Positions 1 through 6,169 of a stretch of DNA of 6,169 bases are shown here, in pieces. The DNA lies in the NCBI GenBank assembly GCA_027623615.1, contig JAQBVH010000212.1:1-6169 (forward strand), given 5' to 3'. The DNA is from Planctomycetota bacterium (GTDB taxonomy: Bacteria; Planctomycetota; UBA1135; GCA-002686595). The notes under the pieces were generated by a model. It searched no databases and was not told the DNA's origin. It saw nothing but the letters and a program-made list of their open reading frames with translations. Each line of letters begins with the position of its first letter. Positions within the stretch are counted from its first letter, which is position 1. Position numbers and translations under genes: made by a program.

Positions 1-1
1 G

Positions 2-1039
2 GACCTGTTCGCCGAGATCTCCGACTACCGCGAACTGGCGCGCGGAGTGCGCGGCCTGGTCGACGGCGCGCGGCCGGCGGACAGCTACCTCGACGGGCCT
101 GGCCTGCGACCCCCCGACCTGGAGGGTTCACGCCTGTTGGCCACTCCAGGCAGCTACGCCTACCTGCGCATCAGCCACGGCTGCGACCACACCTGCGGCT
201 TCTGCGCGATCCCCTCGATCCGCGGCCCGCACCGCTCGAAGCGACCGTCGGTCGTGCTCGAAGAGGCGGGGGAGCTGATCGCGGCCGGTGTGCGCGAGCT
301 CGTGCTCGTCGCAGAGGACTCGACCGCCTGGGGCCGGGACTTCGACATGGAGCTGCCCGACCTGGTCGGCGCGCTCGCGGACCTGGACGGCGAGCACAAG
401 CTGCGCGTCATGTACGCCTACCCGAACCGCTTTCCCTGGGAGCTGACCGCGCTCCTGCGCGACCACCCGCGGGTCACGCCCTACCTCGATATCCCGATCC
501 AGCACGCGGCCACCCCAGTGCTGCGCGCGATGCGTCGCGCTGGCTCTGGGGACCAGGTGCGCCAAACCCTCGATCGGCTGCGCGAGGAGGTGCCCGGCAT
601 CACCCTGCGCACGACCGTGCTCGTCGGTTTCCCCGGCGAGACCGAGGCCGACGTCGCCGAGCTCTGCGACCTGCTCGAGACCTACCAGCTCAGCCGCGTG
701 GGGGCGTTCACCTACTCCCACGAGGAGGGCACCCCCGCTTTTGACCTCGACGCTCCCCAAGTGCCGGCCGAGGAGGCCGAGGCGCGCCTCGCCGCCGTAC
801 TCGCCGTGCGGGACGCGAACCTGGCGCGGGTCCAGGCAGGCCTGGTCGACCAGCGACTCGAGGTCCTGATCGATGAAGAACCCGACGAGGACGGCGTCGC
901 CGTGGGCCACACCGACCTCGACGCGCCGGAGGTCGATCCGCGCACCTACGTGTTCGCGCCGGACTGCGCAGTCGGCGACCGGGTGACGGCTCTGGTCCAG
1001 GACGTGACCGAAGAGGGAGACCTCGTCGCCAAGGTCTGA
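2..1039 (+). CDS. rimO: Ribosomal protein S12 methylthiotransferase RimO, 5'-truncated by the window edge
   Basis: Radical-SAM methylthiotransferase that adds a methylthio group to a conserved aspartate of ribosomal protein S12 in the cytoplasm. The reading frame is open from base 2, giving 345 residues. RimO proteins are usually about 430-450, so roughly 100 N-terminal residues, including the UPF0004 domain with its own Fe-S cluster, lie outside the window. The radical-SAM cluster motif CxxxCxxC is at window residues 61, 65 and 68 (codons at 182, 194 and 203). RimO-like signatures follow: IPSIRG, PYLDIPIQH and VGFPGETE. A C-terminal TRAM domain (about residues 282-345) contains LDAPEVD, a RimO-type motif that helps separate it from MiaB and MtaB. 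The GTG at 47 opens the same frame but lies inside the domain and is not the real start. The glutamine usual in the family's QDT motif is glutamate here (VAEDST). The stop is 2 nt before pgsA, a pairing common in bacteria. Confidence 0.95.
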   Translation, partial: DLFAEISDYRELARGVRGLVDGARPADSYLDGPGLRPPDLEGSRLLATPGSYAYLRISHGCDHTCGFCAIPSIRGPHRSKRPSVVLEEAGELIAAGVRELVLVAEDSTAWGRDFDMELPDLVGALADLDGEHKLRVMYAYPNRFPWELTALLRDHPRVTPYLDIPIQHAATPVLRAMRRAGSGDQVRQTLDRLREEVPGITLRTTVLVGFPGETEADVAELCDLLETYQLSRVGAFTYSHEEGTPAFDLDAPQVPAEEAEARLAAVLAVRDANLARVQAGLVDQRLEVLIDEEPDEDGVAVGHTDLDAPEVDPRTYVFAPDCAVGDRVTALVQDVTEEGDLVAKV

Positions 1040-1041
1040 GC

Positions 1042-1656
1042 ATGGGCGTCTTCACCCACTGGCCGAACCGCATCACCGCCATCCGGTTCGGAGGATCGCT
1101 GGTCCTGTTCACCCTGTTCGCCCTGGCCCTCGACCGGCCCGAGGGCGAGCTCGTGAAGCAGCGTGGCCTCGTCAACCTGGCCTTCTGGCTGTTCGTGGTG
1201 ATCGCGACCACGGACTTCCTCGACGGCTACCTGGCGCGCAAGGGTGGGCACGTCACGGCCTTTGGCCGCATCGCCGACCCCTTCACGGACAAGGTGCTGA
1301 TCCTCGGCACCCTGATCTTCTTCACGGCCACCCCCTGGAGCAGTGTCTTCTTCCCCGCGTCGATGGTCGTCGTGATCCTGGCCCGCGAGCTGCTCGTGAC
1401 GGGATTGCGCGGCTACGTCGAGAGCCGCGGTGGCGAGTTCCCGGCGGACCGCTTCGGCAAGATCAAGATGATCGTGCAGTGCTGCGCCGTCGGCGGCGTG
1501 TTCTGGGTCCACGCCTGGGCCTGGCCAGCGCAATGGCTGTCATTCTGGGTCGGCCTGACCCACTTTCTCGTCTGGGCCACGCTGGTCGCCACGGTGGGTT
1601 CGGGCATCGGCTACGTGCGCAAGACGGCCCGCATCCTCGAGGAGCTCGACGGATGA
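1042..1656 (+). CDS. pgsA: CDP-diacylglycerol--glycerol-3-phosphate 3-phosphatidyltransferase PgsA
   Basis: Integral membrane enzyme that transfers the phosphatidyl group of CDP-diacylglycerol to sn-glycerol 3-phosphate, giving phosphatidylglycerophosphate and CMP: the committed step to phosphatidylglycerol and cardiolipin. The 204-residue protein is close to the family's usual 180-200. The CDP-alcohol phosphatidyltransferase signature DxxDGxxAR(x8)GxxxDxxxD is complete: D58, D61, G62, A65, R66, G75, D79 and D83. The N-terminal PNRITAIR segment is also typical. Several hydrophobic stretches (about residues 16-30, 45-57, 86-97, 104-118 and 145-190) fit a multi-pass membrane protein. The ATG lies 2 nt after the rimO stop, with AAGG at 1031-1034 as a modest ribosome-binding site 7 nt upstream. 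The 3' end overlaps the start of pgpA, which encodes the next enzyme in the pathway. A related CDP-alcohol transferase such as phosphatidylserine synthase is possible but less likely, given the rimO and pgpA neighbours. Confidence 0.93.
   Translation: MGVFTHWPNRITAIRFGGSLVLFTLFALALDRPEGELVKQRGLVNLAFWLFVVIATTDFLDGYLARKGGHVTAFGRIADPFTDKVLILGTLIFFTATPWSSVFFPASMVVVILARELLVTGLRGYVESRGGEFPADRFGKIKMIVQCCAVGGVFWVHAWAWPAQWLSFWVGLTHFLVWATLVATVGSGIGYVRKTARILEELDG
1639..1644 (+). promoter_or_regulatory. Ribosome-binding site deciding the pgpA start
   Basis: GAGGAG lies inside the last codons of pgsA, 8 nt before the ATG at 1653. It supports that ATG over the long in-frame extension reaching back to 1479 inside pgsA. 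A second ATG directly follows at 1656 with an 11-nt spacer and is less favoured. Confidence 0.7.
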
Positions 1657-2135
1657 TGGAGCGACTGCGCCTCGGCCTGGTCACCTGCGGCTTCCTCGGT
1701 TGCTCTCCGGTGGCGCCCGGCACGGTGGGCACCCTTGGTGGGGTCGCGATCGCCTGGGCGCTGGCGACGACCGACCAGTACCTCCTGTGGGTCTTGCTGA
1801 CCTGCGTGGCGGTCTACCTGATCGGCCGTGCCCTGGCGCCCTGGGCGGAGCGACGCGCCGGCAAGGACCCGCAGATCTTCGTCCTGGACGAGGTCCTCGG
1901 CTATCTGATCACCGTCACCTGGATCAAGGGCCCGACCCTGGTCACCCTGCTCGTCGGCTTCGCCCTCTTTCGGTTCTTCGATGTGCTCAAGCCGCCGCCG
2001 GTGCGTCAGATGGAGCGTTTTCCCGGGGGAGACGGCATACTCCTGGATGACGTCGTCGCCGGACTCTTCGGTCTGATCATCTTGACCGTTGCGCGCTTCA
2101 CGATCGGCGACGCTGCCCTTTGGGAGGTGCATTGA
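1653..2135 (+). CDS. pgpA: Phosphatidylglycerophosphatase A
   Basis: Membrane phosphatase that removes the phosphate from phosphatidylglycerophosphate to give phosphatidylglycerol, the step directly after PgsA. The protein is 160 residues, close to the PgpA norm of about 160-170. Recognisable PgpA motifs are SPVAPGTVGTL (residues 18-28), a DE pair in FVLDEVLG (D79, E80), FRFFDVLKPPPVR (residues 106-118) and GGDGILLDDVVAG (residues 125-137, with the DD pair at 132-133). These acidic residues correspond to the conserved, probably metal-binding positions of the family. Hydrophobic segments near residues 28-57, 84-105 and 134-147 fit a small multi-pass protein. The ATG overlaps the pgsA stop as ATGA, implying translational coupling and matched output of the two enzymes. 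The in-frame region upstream of 1653 is arginine-rich and duplicates pgsA sequence in another frame, so it was not taken as coding. Confidence 0.93.
   Translation: MMERLRLGLVTCGFLGCSPVAPGTVGTLGGVAIAWALATTDQYLLWVLLTCVAVYLIGRALAPWAERRAGKDPQIFVLDEVLGYLITVTWIKGPTLVTLLVGFALFRFFDVLKPPPVRQMERFPGGDGILLDDVVAGLFGLIILTVARFTIGDAALWEVH
2122..2127 (+). promoter_or_regulatory. Ribosome-binding site deciding a TTG start
   Basis: GGGAGG, followed by TG, matches the anti-Shine-Dalgarno complement well. It lies at the end of pgpA, 4 nt before the TTG at 2132, which is slightly short spacing. It argues against the in-frame TTG at 2120, which lies upstream of the site. It also argues against the TTG at 2165, which has no comparable site. 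Confidence 0.6.
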
Positions 2136-3703
2136 GTCGAGGTAGCGAACGTTCGGGCGGTGGGTTGTCGATCAAGGGGAGGTTCATCCTCTCGATGACC
2201 CTCTCGCTCTTCGCGGTGATGGTCGCGGCCGGGTTCTTCCTGCTCAGCAAGAGCCGTACGGCCCTGGCGCAGGCTACGCGCATGGTGGTCGACGAGACCG
2301 CGCGCCTGACCCACTACGAGCGGGTGGCGAGCCGCGAGCGTGAGCTCGAGATCCTCGGCGAGGCCTACCCCGGGCAGACCCGCCTCGAGAGCTACCTGCG
2401 CCCCGTGCTGCGCGAGCTGGTCCGCAACCTCGAAGGCGGCGGCGAAGCGGACGAGGCGGAGTGGCTGACGAAGCTGGCGAAGGCAGCGGACAAGCGCACG
2501 GACCTGGGCAAGGTCCTCGAGAGCCTGCGCGCGCCGCTGATGCAGACCTACGAGCAGAACGGCACGGGCATCAACGCTGGCGTGGTCCTGCGCCGGCCCG
2601 TGCTCCTGGGCGAGGGCAGCTCGAACCCTGGCGGCGAGGCGGTGCTCGTGCAGTACGACGGCGCGACCAACCTGCTCGCCCCAGCCGACCCCTACGGCGG
2701 TCAGGCGGACAGCCTCTTCGGATTGATCGTCCTGGCCTCGGCCCTGGTCCTGTCTGTCGGCGCCGGCGTCTCGGTGCTGGTCAGCACCCAGGTCAGCAAG
2801 CCGATCGAGGTCCTGGTCGACGACGTGCGCTCGATCGCCCGCGGCAACCTGCGCCACAAGACGCGCGTGCTCGGCGGCGGTGAGGTCATGCACCTCGCGC
2901 GCCAGATCGATCGGATGGCCGACTCCCTGAGCGAGGCCCAGGAGAACAAGGTCGAGCTCAGCGTTCGCGAGCGCGAGCGCGAGGTCGCCGGTGAGGTGCG
3001 TGAAGCGCTCCTGCCCCGCGAGTGGCCCGGAGTACCCGGCTATGACCTGAGCGCCCTGCACGTGGACTCCGAGGAGCCCGGCGGCGACTTCCACGACTAC
3101 GTGGAGGTCGATGGCAAGTTGATCCTGCTCGTGTGCGAGGTCAGCGGTCGCGGCGTGCCCGGCGCGCTGGTCGGAGCGACGGCGCGGGCCTACCTCAAGA
3201 GCGAGCTCGAACGCGGCGAGGACCTGACCACCTCCCTGCAGCGCATCAACCGGGTGATCGCCCGGGACGTGCGCCGCGGGATGTACGTGACGGCCCTAGT
3301 GGTCGTGGTCGACCCCAAGCAACACACCGCGACCGTCGCCTGCGCCGGCCACAAGCTGCCCCTCGTGCGCTGGGACGCGGCCGAGCGCCAGGTACGCCTG
3401 GTGCAGCCCGGCGGGATCGCGCTCGGCTTCGACAAGGGTCCGATCTTCGACCGCGGTCTCGAGCTGGCCAAGGTGCCGCTCGCTCCGGGCGACCGCCTGG
3501 TGATCGGCACGACCGGACCCGTCCAGGTGCAGAACCCGGACGGGGAAGAGCTGGGCGAGAAGCGCCTCTATCGGCTGATCGCCCGCAACGCACTGGACGC
3601 TCCGAAGGTCATGCTGGACGGCATCCACACTGCGGTGGAGGCCTTCGCCGACGGGGAACCCTTCCCCGCCGATCTGACCCTCGTGATCCTGGCCCGCGAC
3701 TGA
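2132..3703 (+). CDS. Membrane HAMP/SpoIIE-type PP2C phosphatase-like protein with altered metal-binding residues
   Basis: Predicted two-TM signalling protein of 523 residues from a TTG start that overlaps the pgpA stop (TTGA). Order: short cytoplasmic N-terminus; TM1 about 18-38; extracytoplasmic region about 39-193, helical and charged at first, without cysteine and not recognised; TM2 about 195-217; HAMP about 216-268; a charged helical linker; then a SpoIIE/RsbU-type PP2C domain from about 290 to the end. The PP2C domain is recognised by LLP (about 294-296), PGGDFHD (317-322), EVSGRGVPGAL (336-346), a CAGHKLPL segment and NPDGEELGEKRL after the third motif. Active members usually read GGDxxD, DVSGKG, TDG and DDxT. 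Here the first is kept (D319, D322), but the others read E336, T461 and A513. A serine/threonine phosphatase of an anti-sigma-factor antagonist or similar partner would be the default family role. The lost aspartates make weak or absent catalysis plausible. The direct target is unknown, and no partner kinase or STAS gene is in the window. Confidence 0.82.
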   Translation: MSRGSERSGGGLSIKGRFILSMTLSLFAVMVAAGFFLLSKSRTALAQATRMVVDETARLTHYERVASRERELEILGEAYPGQTRLESYLRPVLRELVRNLEGGGEADEAEWLTKLAKAADKRTDLGKVLESLRAPLMQTYEQNGTGINAGVVLRRPVLLGEGSSNPGGEAVLVQYDGATNLLAPADPYGGQADSLFGLIVLASALVLSVGAGVSVLVSTQVSKPIEVLVDDVRSIARGNLRHKTRVLGGGEVMHLARQIDRMADSLSEAQENKVELSVREREREVAGEVREALLPREWPGVPGYDLSALHVDSEEPGGDFHDYVEVDGKLILLVCEVSGRGVPGALVGATARAYLKSELERGEDLTTSLQRINRVIARDVRRGMYVTALVVVVDPKQHTATVACAGHKLPLVRWDAAERQVRLVQPGGIALGFDKGPIFDRGLELAKVPLAPGDRLVIGTTGPVQVQNPDGEELGEKRLYRLIARNALDAPKVMLDGIHTAVEAFADGEPFPADLTLVILARD

Positions 3704-3718
3704 CGGGGCCCAGCTCCC

Positions 3719-6004
3719 GTGTCCGCCGAGACGTCCCCAGGCCTGTTCCCCGACGCGGAGCCCGTACCTGCCCCGGTTGTCCACCACGGCGCCTTCTGCG
3801 ACGTCGCGCTCAACCGGCCCGTCCACTACGCGTTCACCTACGGCGTCCCCGAGGAGCTCGTGGACCAGGTGCGGCCAGGGGTGCGCGTCGCCGTGCCCTT
3901 CGGCCGTCGGCGCGAGGTCGGCGTCTGCGTCGCGACCAGCGACACGACCGAGCTGGCGCCCGGCAAGGTGCGCGCGATCGCGGACGTGCTCGACCCCGAG
4001 CCGGTCGTCGACGAGCCCCTGCTCGAGCTGACCCGTTGGATGGCGGGCTACTACGCGTGCTCCTGGGGTGAGGCTCTGGCCGCCGTGCTGCCCGCCGCGC
4101 TCAAGCGTGAGCGCGGCACGCGCAAGGTCGTGCTCACGCGGCCCGCGACCGGCATCGGCCGCAGCGAACTCTCCGAACTCGAGGAGCGCTGGCCCAAGCA
4201 GCACCGCCTTCTGCGCACCCTGCTCGACGCGAGCGGGCCGCTCGAGAAGGCCGACCTCCTGCGGCGCACGAACCTCTCCGACTCGCCGCTGCAGACGCTG
4301 GTGCGCAAGGGCTGGATCGTCACCGAACGGGTCGACGCGGAGCCGGACGAGCTGCTCTCGGCCGAGACCACGGCGCGCGTGAAGCCCGAGGTGCTGACCG
4401 AGGGCCAGAGCCTGGCCGTGGCCACCATCGAGGGACACCTCGCGGCCCGCGAGGGCGCGACGGTGCTCCTGTGGGGCGTGACCGGCAGCGGCAAGACCGA
4501 GGTCTACCTGCGGGTGATCGAGACCGCCCTCGCCCAGGGGCGCGGCGCGATCGTGCTCGTGCCCGAGATCGCGCTCACGCCCCAGACGGTGGGCTGGTTC
4601 CGCTCGCGCTTCGGCGAGGTGGCCGTGCTGCACAGCCGCATGACCGACGCCCAGCGACTCGAGATGTGGCGCCGGGTGAAGCGCGGCGAGTGCCGGGTGG
4701 TGGTCGGCGCGCGCTCGGCGATCTTCGCGCCGGTCGAGGACCTGGGCGTGATCGTCGTCGACGAGGAGCACGAGCCCTCGTTCAAGCAGGGCAGCGCGCC
4801 GCGCTACCACGGCCGCGACCTCGCGGTCGTGCGCGCGAGCAAGGCGGGCGCGGTCTGTGTCCTCGGTTCCGCCACGCCGTCCCTCGAGAGCTGGCGCAAC
4901 GCCCAGCGCGGGCGCTACGAGCTGGTTCAGCTCGCACGCCGGGTTCACGGGGGAGCGCCGCCGCCGGTGCACGTGGTCGACATGCGCACGGAGATCGCAG
5001 AGACGAAGAGCACGGGCCTCTTCTCGCGGCGGCTGACCAAGGAGCTGACCGAGACGCTCGCGCGCAAGGAGCAGGCGATCCTGTTCCTCAACCGGCGCGG
5101 CTGGTCACCCGTGCTCTGGTGCAAGGCCTGCGGCGAGACGGCCAAATGCCACCAGTGCGACGTGCCGCTGACCTTTCACCGCCGGCTCGAGCGGTTGGTC
5201 TGCCACTCCTGTTGTGAGGAGCAGCGCGTCCCCAAGGCGTGTCCGACCTGCACGGCGCCCGGCCTGCGCTTTCTGGGGATGGGCTCCGAGAAGATCGAGC
5301 AGAGCCTGGCGGCGATCTTCCCCGAGGCCCGCGTCGCGCGCATGGACTCGGACACGATGCTGCGCCGGGAAGACTACGAGGAGACCCTGGCGGCCTTCGG
5401 GCGGGGCGACATCGACCTCCTGGTCGGGACCCAGATGATCGCCAAGGGGCTCGACTTCCCGAAGGTGACCCTGGTGGGGATCGTCAGCGCGGACTCGACC
5501 CTGCACCTGCCAGACTTCCGAGCGTCGGAGCGCACCTTCCAGCTCGTGTCCCAGGTCTCGGGCCGCGCCGGCCGCGGAGACCTGGCGGGCCGCATCATCG
5601 TGCAGACGATCGTGCCCGACCACCCGGCCATCGTGCAGGCCGCACGCCACGACTACGAGACCTTCGCGAGCGCGGAGCTCACCCTACGCAAGGAGCTCAG
5701 CTACCCGCCCTTCGGCAAGCTGATCCGGGTCGTGTTCGAGGACGAGGACCCGGCGCGGGTGAAGGAGACCGCGGGTCGCTGCGCAGCCGTGCTCGAGTCG
5801 CTCTCACTCGACGGCGCCGTGGTCCTCGGTCCGACCGAGGCGCCGCTCGCGCTCGTGCGCGGCAGGACGCGGCACCACCTGTTGATCAAGGCGAGCGAAG
5901 GCGCGGAATGCTTGGGCCGCGTCCGCGCGTTCTTGGTCGAGTTCGGCGCTGCGCAGTCGCGTCCGCGCGTCACGGTCGACGTCGATCCCGTCGGGATGAT
6001 GTAG
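3719..6004 (+). CDS. priA: Primosomal protein N' (replication restart helicase PriA)
   Basis: Superfamily 2 DNA helicase that recognises stalled or D-loop forks and starts reloading of the replicative helicase. The 761-residue protein is close to the usual 730-800. Domains in order: 3'-DNA-binding domain (about 20-125), winged helix (about 135-220), helicase lobe 1 with Walker A GVTGSGKT (253-260) and DEEH (348-351), then RYHGRDLAVVRA and GSATPSLESW. An inserted zinc-binding region has cysteines at 468, 471, 477, 480, 495, 498, 508 and 511, plus an extra C499. Lobe 2 carries GTQMIAKG (570-577) and QVSGRAGRG (612-620), and the C-terminal domain ends near VDVDP. All catalytic motifs look intact. 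The start is GTG, the only in-frame start codon between the upstream stop at 3701-3703 and the 3'-DNA-binding domain. Only GGGG at 3705-3708 resembles a ribosome-binding site, so translation may depend on reinitiation after the upstream gene, 15 nt away and in the same frame. Confidence 0.96.
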   Translation: MSAETSPGLFPDAEPVPAPVVHHGAFCDVALNRPVHYAFTYGVPEELVDQVRPGVRVAVPFGRRREVGVCVATSDTTELAPGKVRAIADVLDPEPVVDEPLLELTRWMAGYYACSWGEALAAVLPAALKRERGTRKVVLTRPATGIGRSELSELEERWPKQHRLLRTLLDASGPLEKADLLRRTNLSDSPLQTLVRKGWIVTERVDAEPDELLSAETTARVKPEVLTEGQSLAVATIEGHLAAREGATVLLWGVTGSGKTEVYLRVIETALAQGRGAIVLVPEIALTPQTVGWFRSRFGEVAVLHSRMTDAQRLEMWRRVKRGECRVVVGARSAIFAPVEDLGVIVVDEEHEPSFKQGSAPRYHGRDLAVVRASKAGAVCVLGSATPSLESWRNAQRGRYELVQLARRVHGGAPPPVHVVDMRTEIAETKSTGLFSRRLTKELTETLARKEQAILFLNRRGWSPVLWCKACGETAKCHQCDVPLTFHRRLERLVCHSCCEEQRVPKACPTCTAPGLRFLGMGSEKIEQSLAAIFPEARVARMDSDTMLRREDYEETLAAFGRGDIDLLVGTQMIAKGLDFPKVTLVGIVSADSTLHLPDFRASERTFQLVSQVSGRAGRGDLAGRIIVQTIVPDHPAIVQAARHDYETFASAELTLRKELSYPPFGKLIRVVFEDEDPARVKETAGRCAAVLESLSLDGAVVLGPTEAPLALVRGRTRHHLLIKASEGAECLGRVRAFLVEFGAAQSRPRVTVDVDPVGMM

Positions 6005-6169
6005 CGGCGCGCTTTCCTCGCGTTGGACAGTTCGCCTCGCGCTTGAGTTCACGCTGAAAGAAGGCTCCGCGCCCGTCGGCTCGCAGCGACGGGCGCGGAG
6101 ACCTTTGTGGTCCCTGGGGGAGACCTCGTGATGGGGGGACATCGGTGCTCACGAGCTGGGGTGTTCAGG
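6005..6169. other. Region after priA: hairpin, then possible start of a next gene
   Basis: No RNA gene or complete coding region is recognisable here. A strong hairpin occupies 6061-6105. Beyond it, two purine-rich stretches precede start codons: GGGGGAG (6116-6122) before ATG at 6131 with an 8-nt spacer, and GGGGGGA (6133-6139) before GTG at 6145 with a 5-nt spacer. Both frames stay open to the window edge, but for only 13 and 8 codons, too few to judge. A 7-bp inverted repeat, CTCGTGA/TCACGAG (6125-6131 and 6149-6155), covers the same stretch. Confidence 0.5.
6061..6105 (+). terminator. Probable transcription terminator hairpin after priA
   Basis: A perfect 14-bp GC-rich stem (6065-6078 with 6087-6100) encloses an 8-nt loop, GCTCGCAG. 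Four more pairs, AAGG with CCTT, extend it outward past one bulged A at 6101. It begins 57 nt after the priA stop. The following T-tract is poor (only TTT, then GTGG), so termination may be weak, factor-assisted or bidirectional. The structure could instead protect the 3' end of the mRNA. Confidence 0.65.

Noticed and set aside
1479..1652. N-terminal extension of pgpA to an upstream ATG
   Set aside because: The extension is arginine-rich, lies inside pgsA in another frame and is absent from known PgpA proteins; the ATG at 1653 has a good ribosome-binding site.
2120..2131. TTG at 2120 as the start of the phosphatase-like gene
   Set aside because: It lies just upstream of the GGGAGG site that would have to serve it; the TTG at 2132 follows that site and overlaps the pgpA stop.
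2006..3094. 362-codon open frame on the - strand opposite the phosphatase-like gene
   Set aside because: Low-complexity composition (A, L, Q, H, D), no motif, and antisense to a gene with clear domains.
3133..4071. 312-codon + strand frame spanning the phosphatase-like gene and the start of priA
   Set aside because: Arginine-, glycine- and proline-rich alternate frame; it crosses the junction of two recognised genes and has no domain.
3296..4972. 558-codon open frame on the - strand opposite priA and the end of the phosphatase-like gene
   Set aside because: It is antisense to well-conserved genes, rich in A, R, G, H and L, and shows no recognisable motif; long antisense frames are expected at this GC content.
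5804..6152. - strand open frames running from the window's right end into the end of priA
   Set aside because: They overlap the conserved PriA C-terminus and the hairpin, and have no recognisable motif.
1..6169. CRISPR arrays, tRNA or rRNA genes, insertion sequences, prophage or toxin-antitoxin modules
   Set aside because: No spaced direct repeats, tRNA-like cloverleaf, transposase motif or terminal inverted repeats were seen; nearly all the window is occupied by five housekeeping-type or signalling genes.

Overview
The window is a single-strand run of five genes from a high-GC (visibly about two-thirds G+C) bacterium, all on the + strand and packed almost without gaps: rimO (5' end cut by the window edge), pgsA, pgpA, a membrane-anchored HAMP/SpoIIE-type phosphatase-like protein, and priA. 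Junctions are a 2-nt gap, a 4-nt ATGA overlap, a 4-nt TTGA overlap and a 15-nt gap. This is the layout of one polycistronic operon with translational coupling. About 165 bases after priA hold a strong hairpin and no assignable gene.

Taxonomy is not fixed by the sequence. PriA has intact helicase motifs (GxxGxGKT, DEEH, GTQM.AKG, QVSGRAGRG) and eight zinc-ligand cysteines. That argues against Actinobacteria, whose PriA proteins typically lack the helicase motifs. The proteins look like those of a high-GC Gram-negative-type lineage, possibly Planctomycetota or a relative, but this is a weak inference.

Region by region: positions 2-1039 encode the radical-SAM and TRAM parts of RimO, which methylthiolates ribosomal protein S12. 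Positions 1042-1656 and 1653-2135 encode PgsA and PgpA, two successive steps making phosphatidylglycerol (CDP-diacylglycerol to PG-phosphate to PG). Positions 2132-3703 encode a two-TM protein with an extracytoplasmic region, HAMP and a C-terminal SpoIIE/RsbU-type PP2C domain. Positions 3719-6004 encode the replication-restart helicase PriA. Positions 6061-6105 form a hairpin that probably ends the operon.

The most unusual item is the phosphatase-like protein. Its SpoIIE-type fold is easy to recognise, but three of the four positions where active family members carry metal-binding aspartates are substituted (D to E, D to T, D to A). It may therefore be a pseudophosphatase signalling protein. 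It is co-translated with phospholipid-synthesis genes on one side and sits just upstream of priA on the other. The other four genes are ordinary housekeeping genes.
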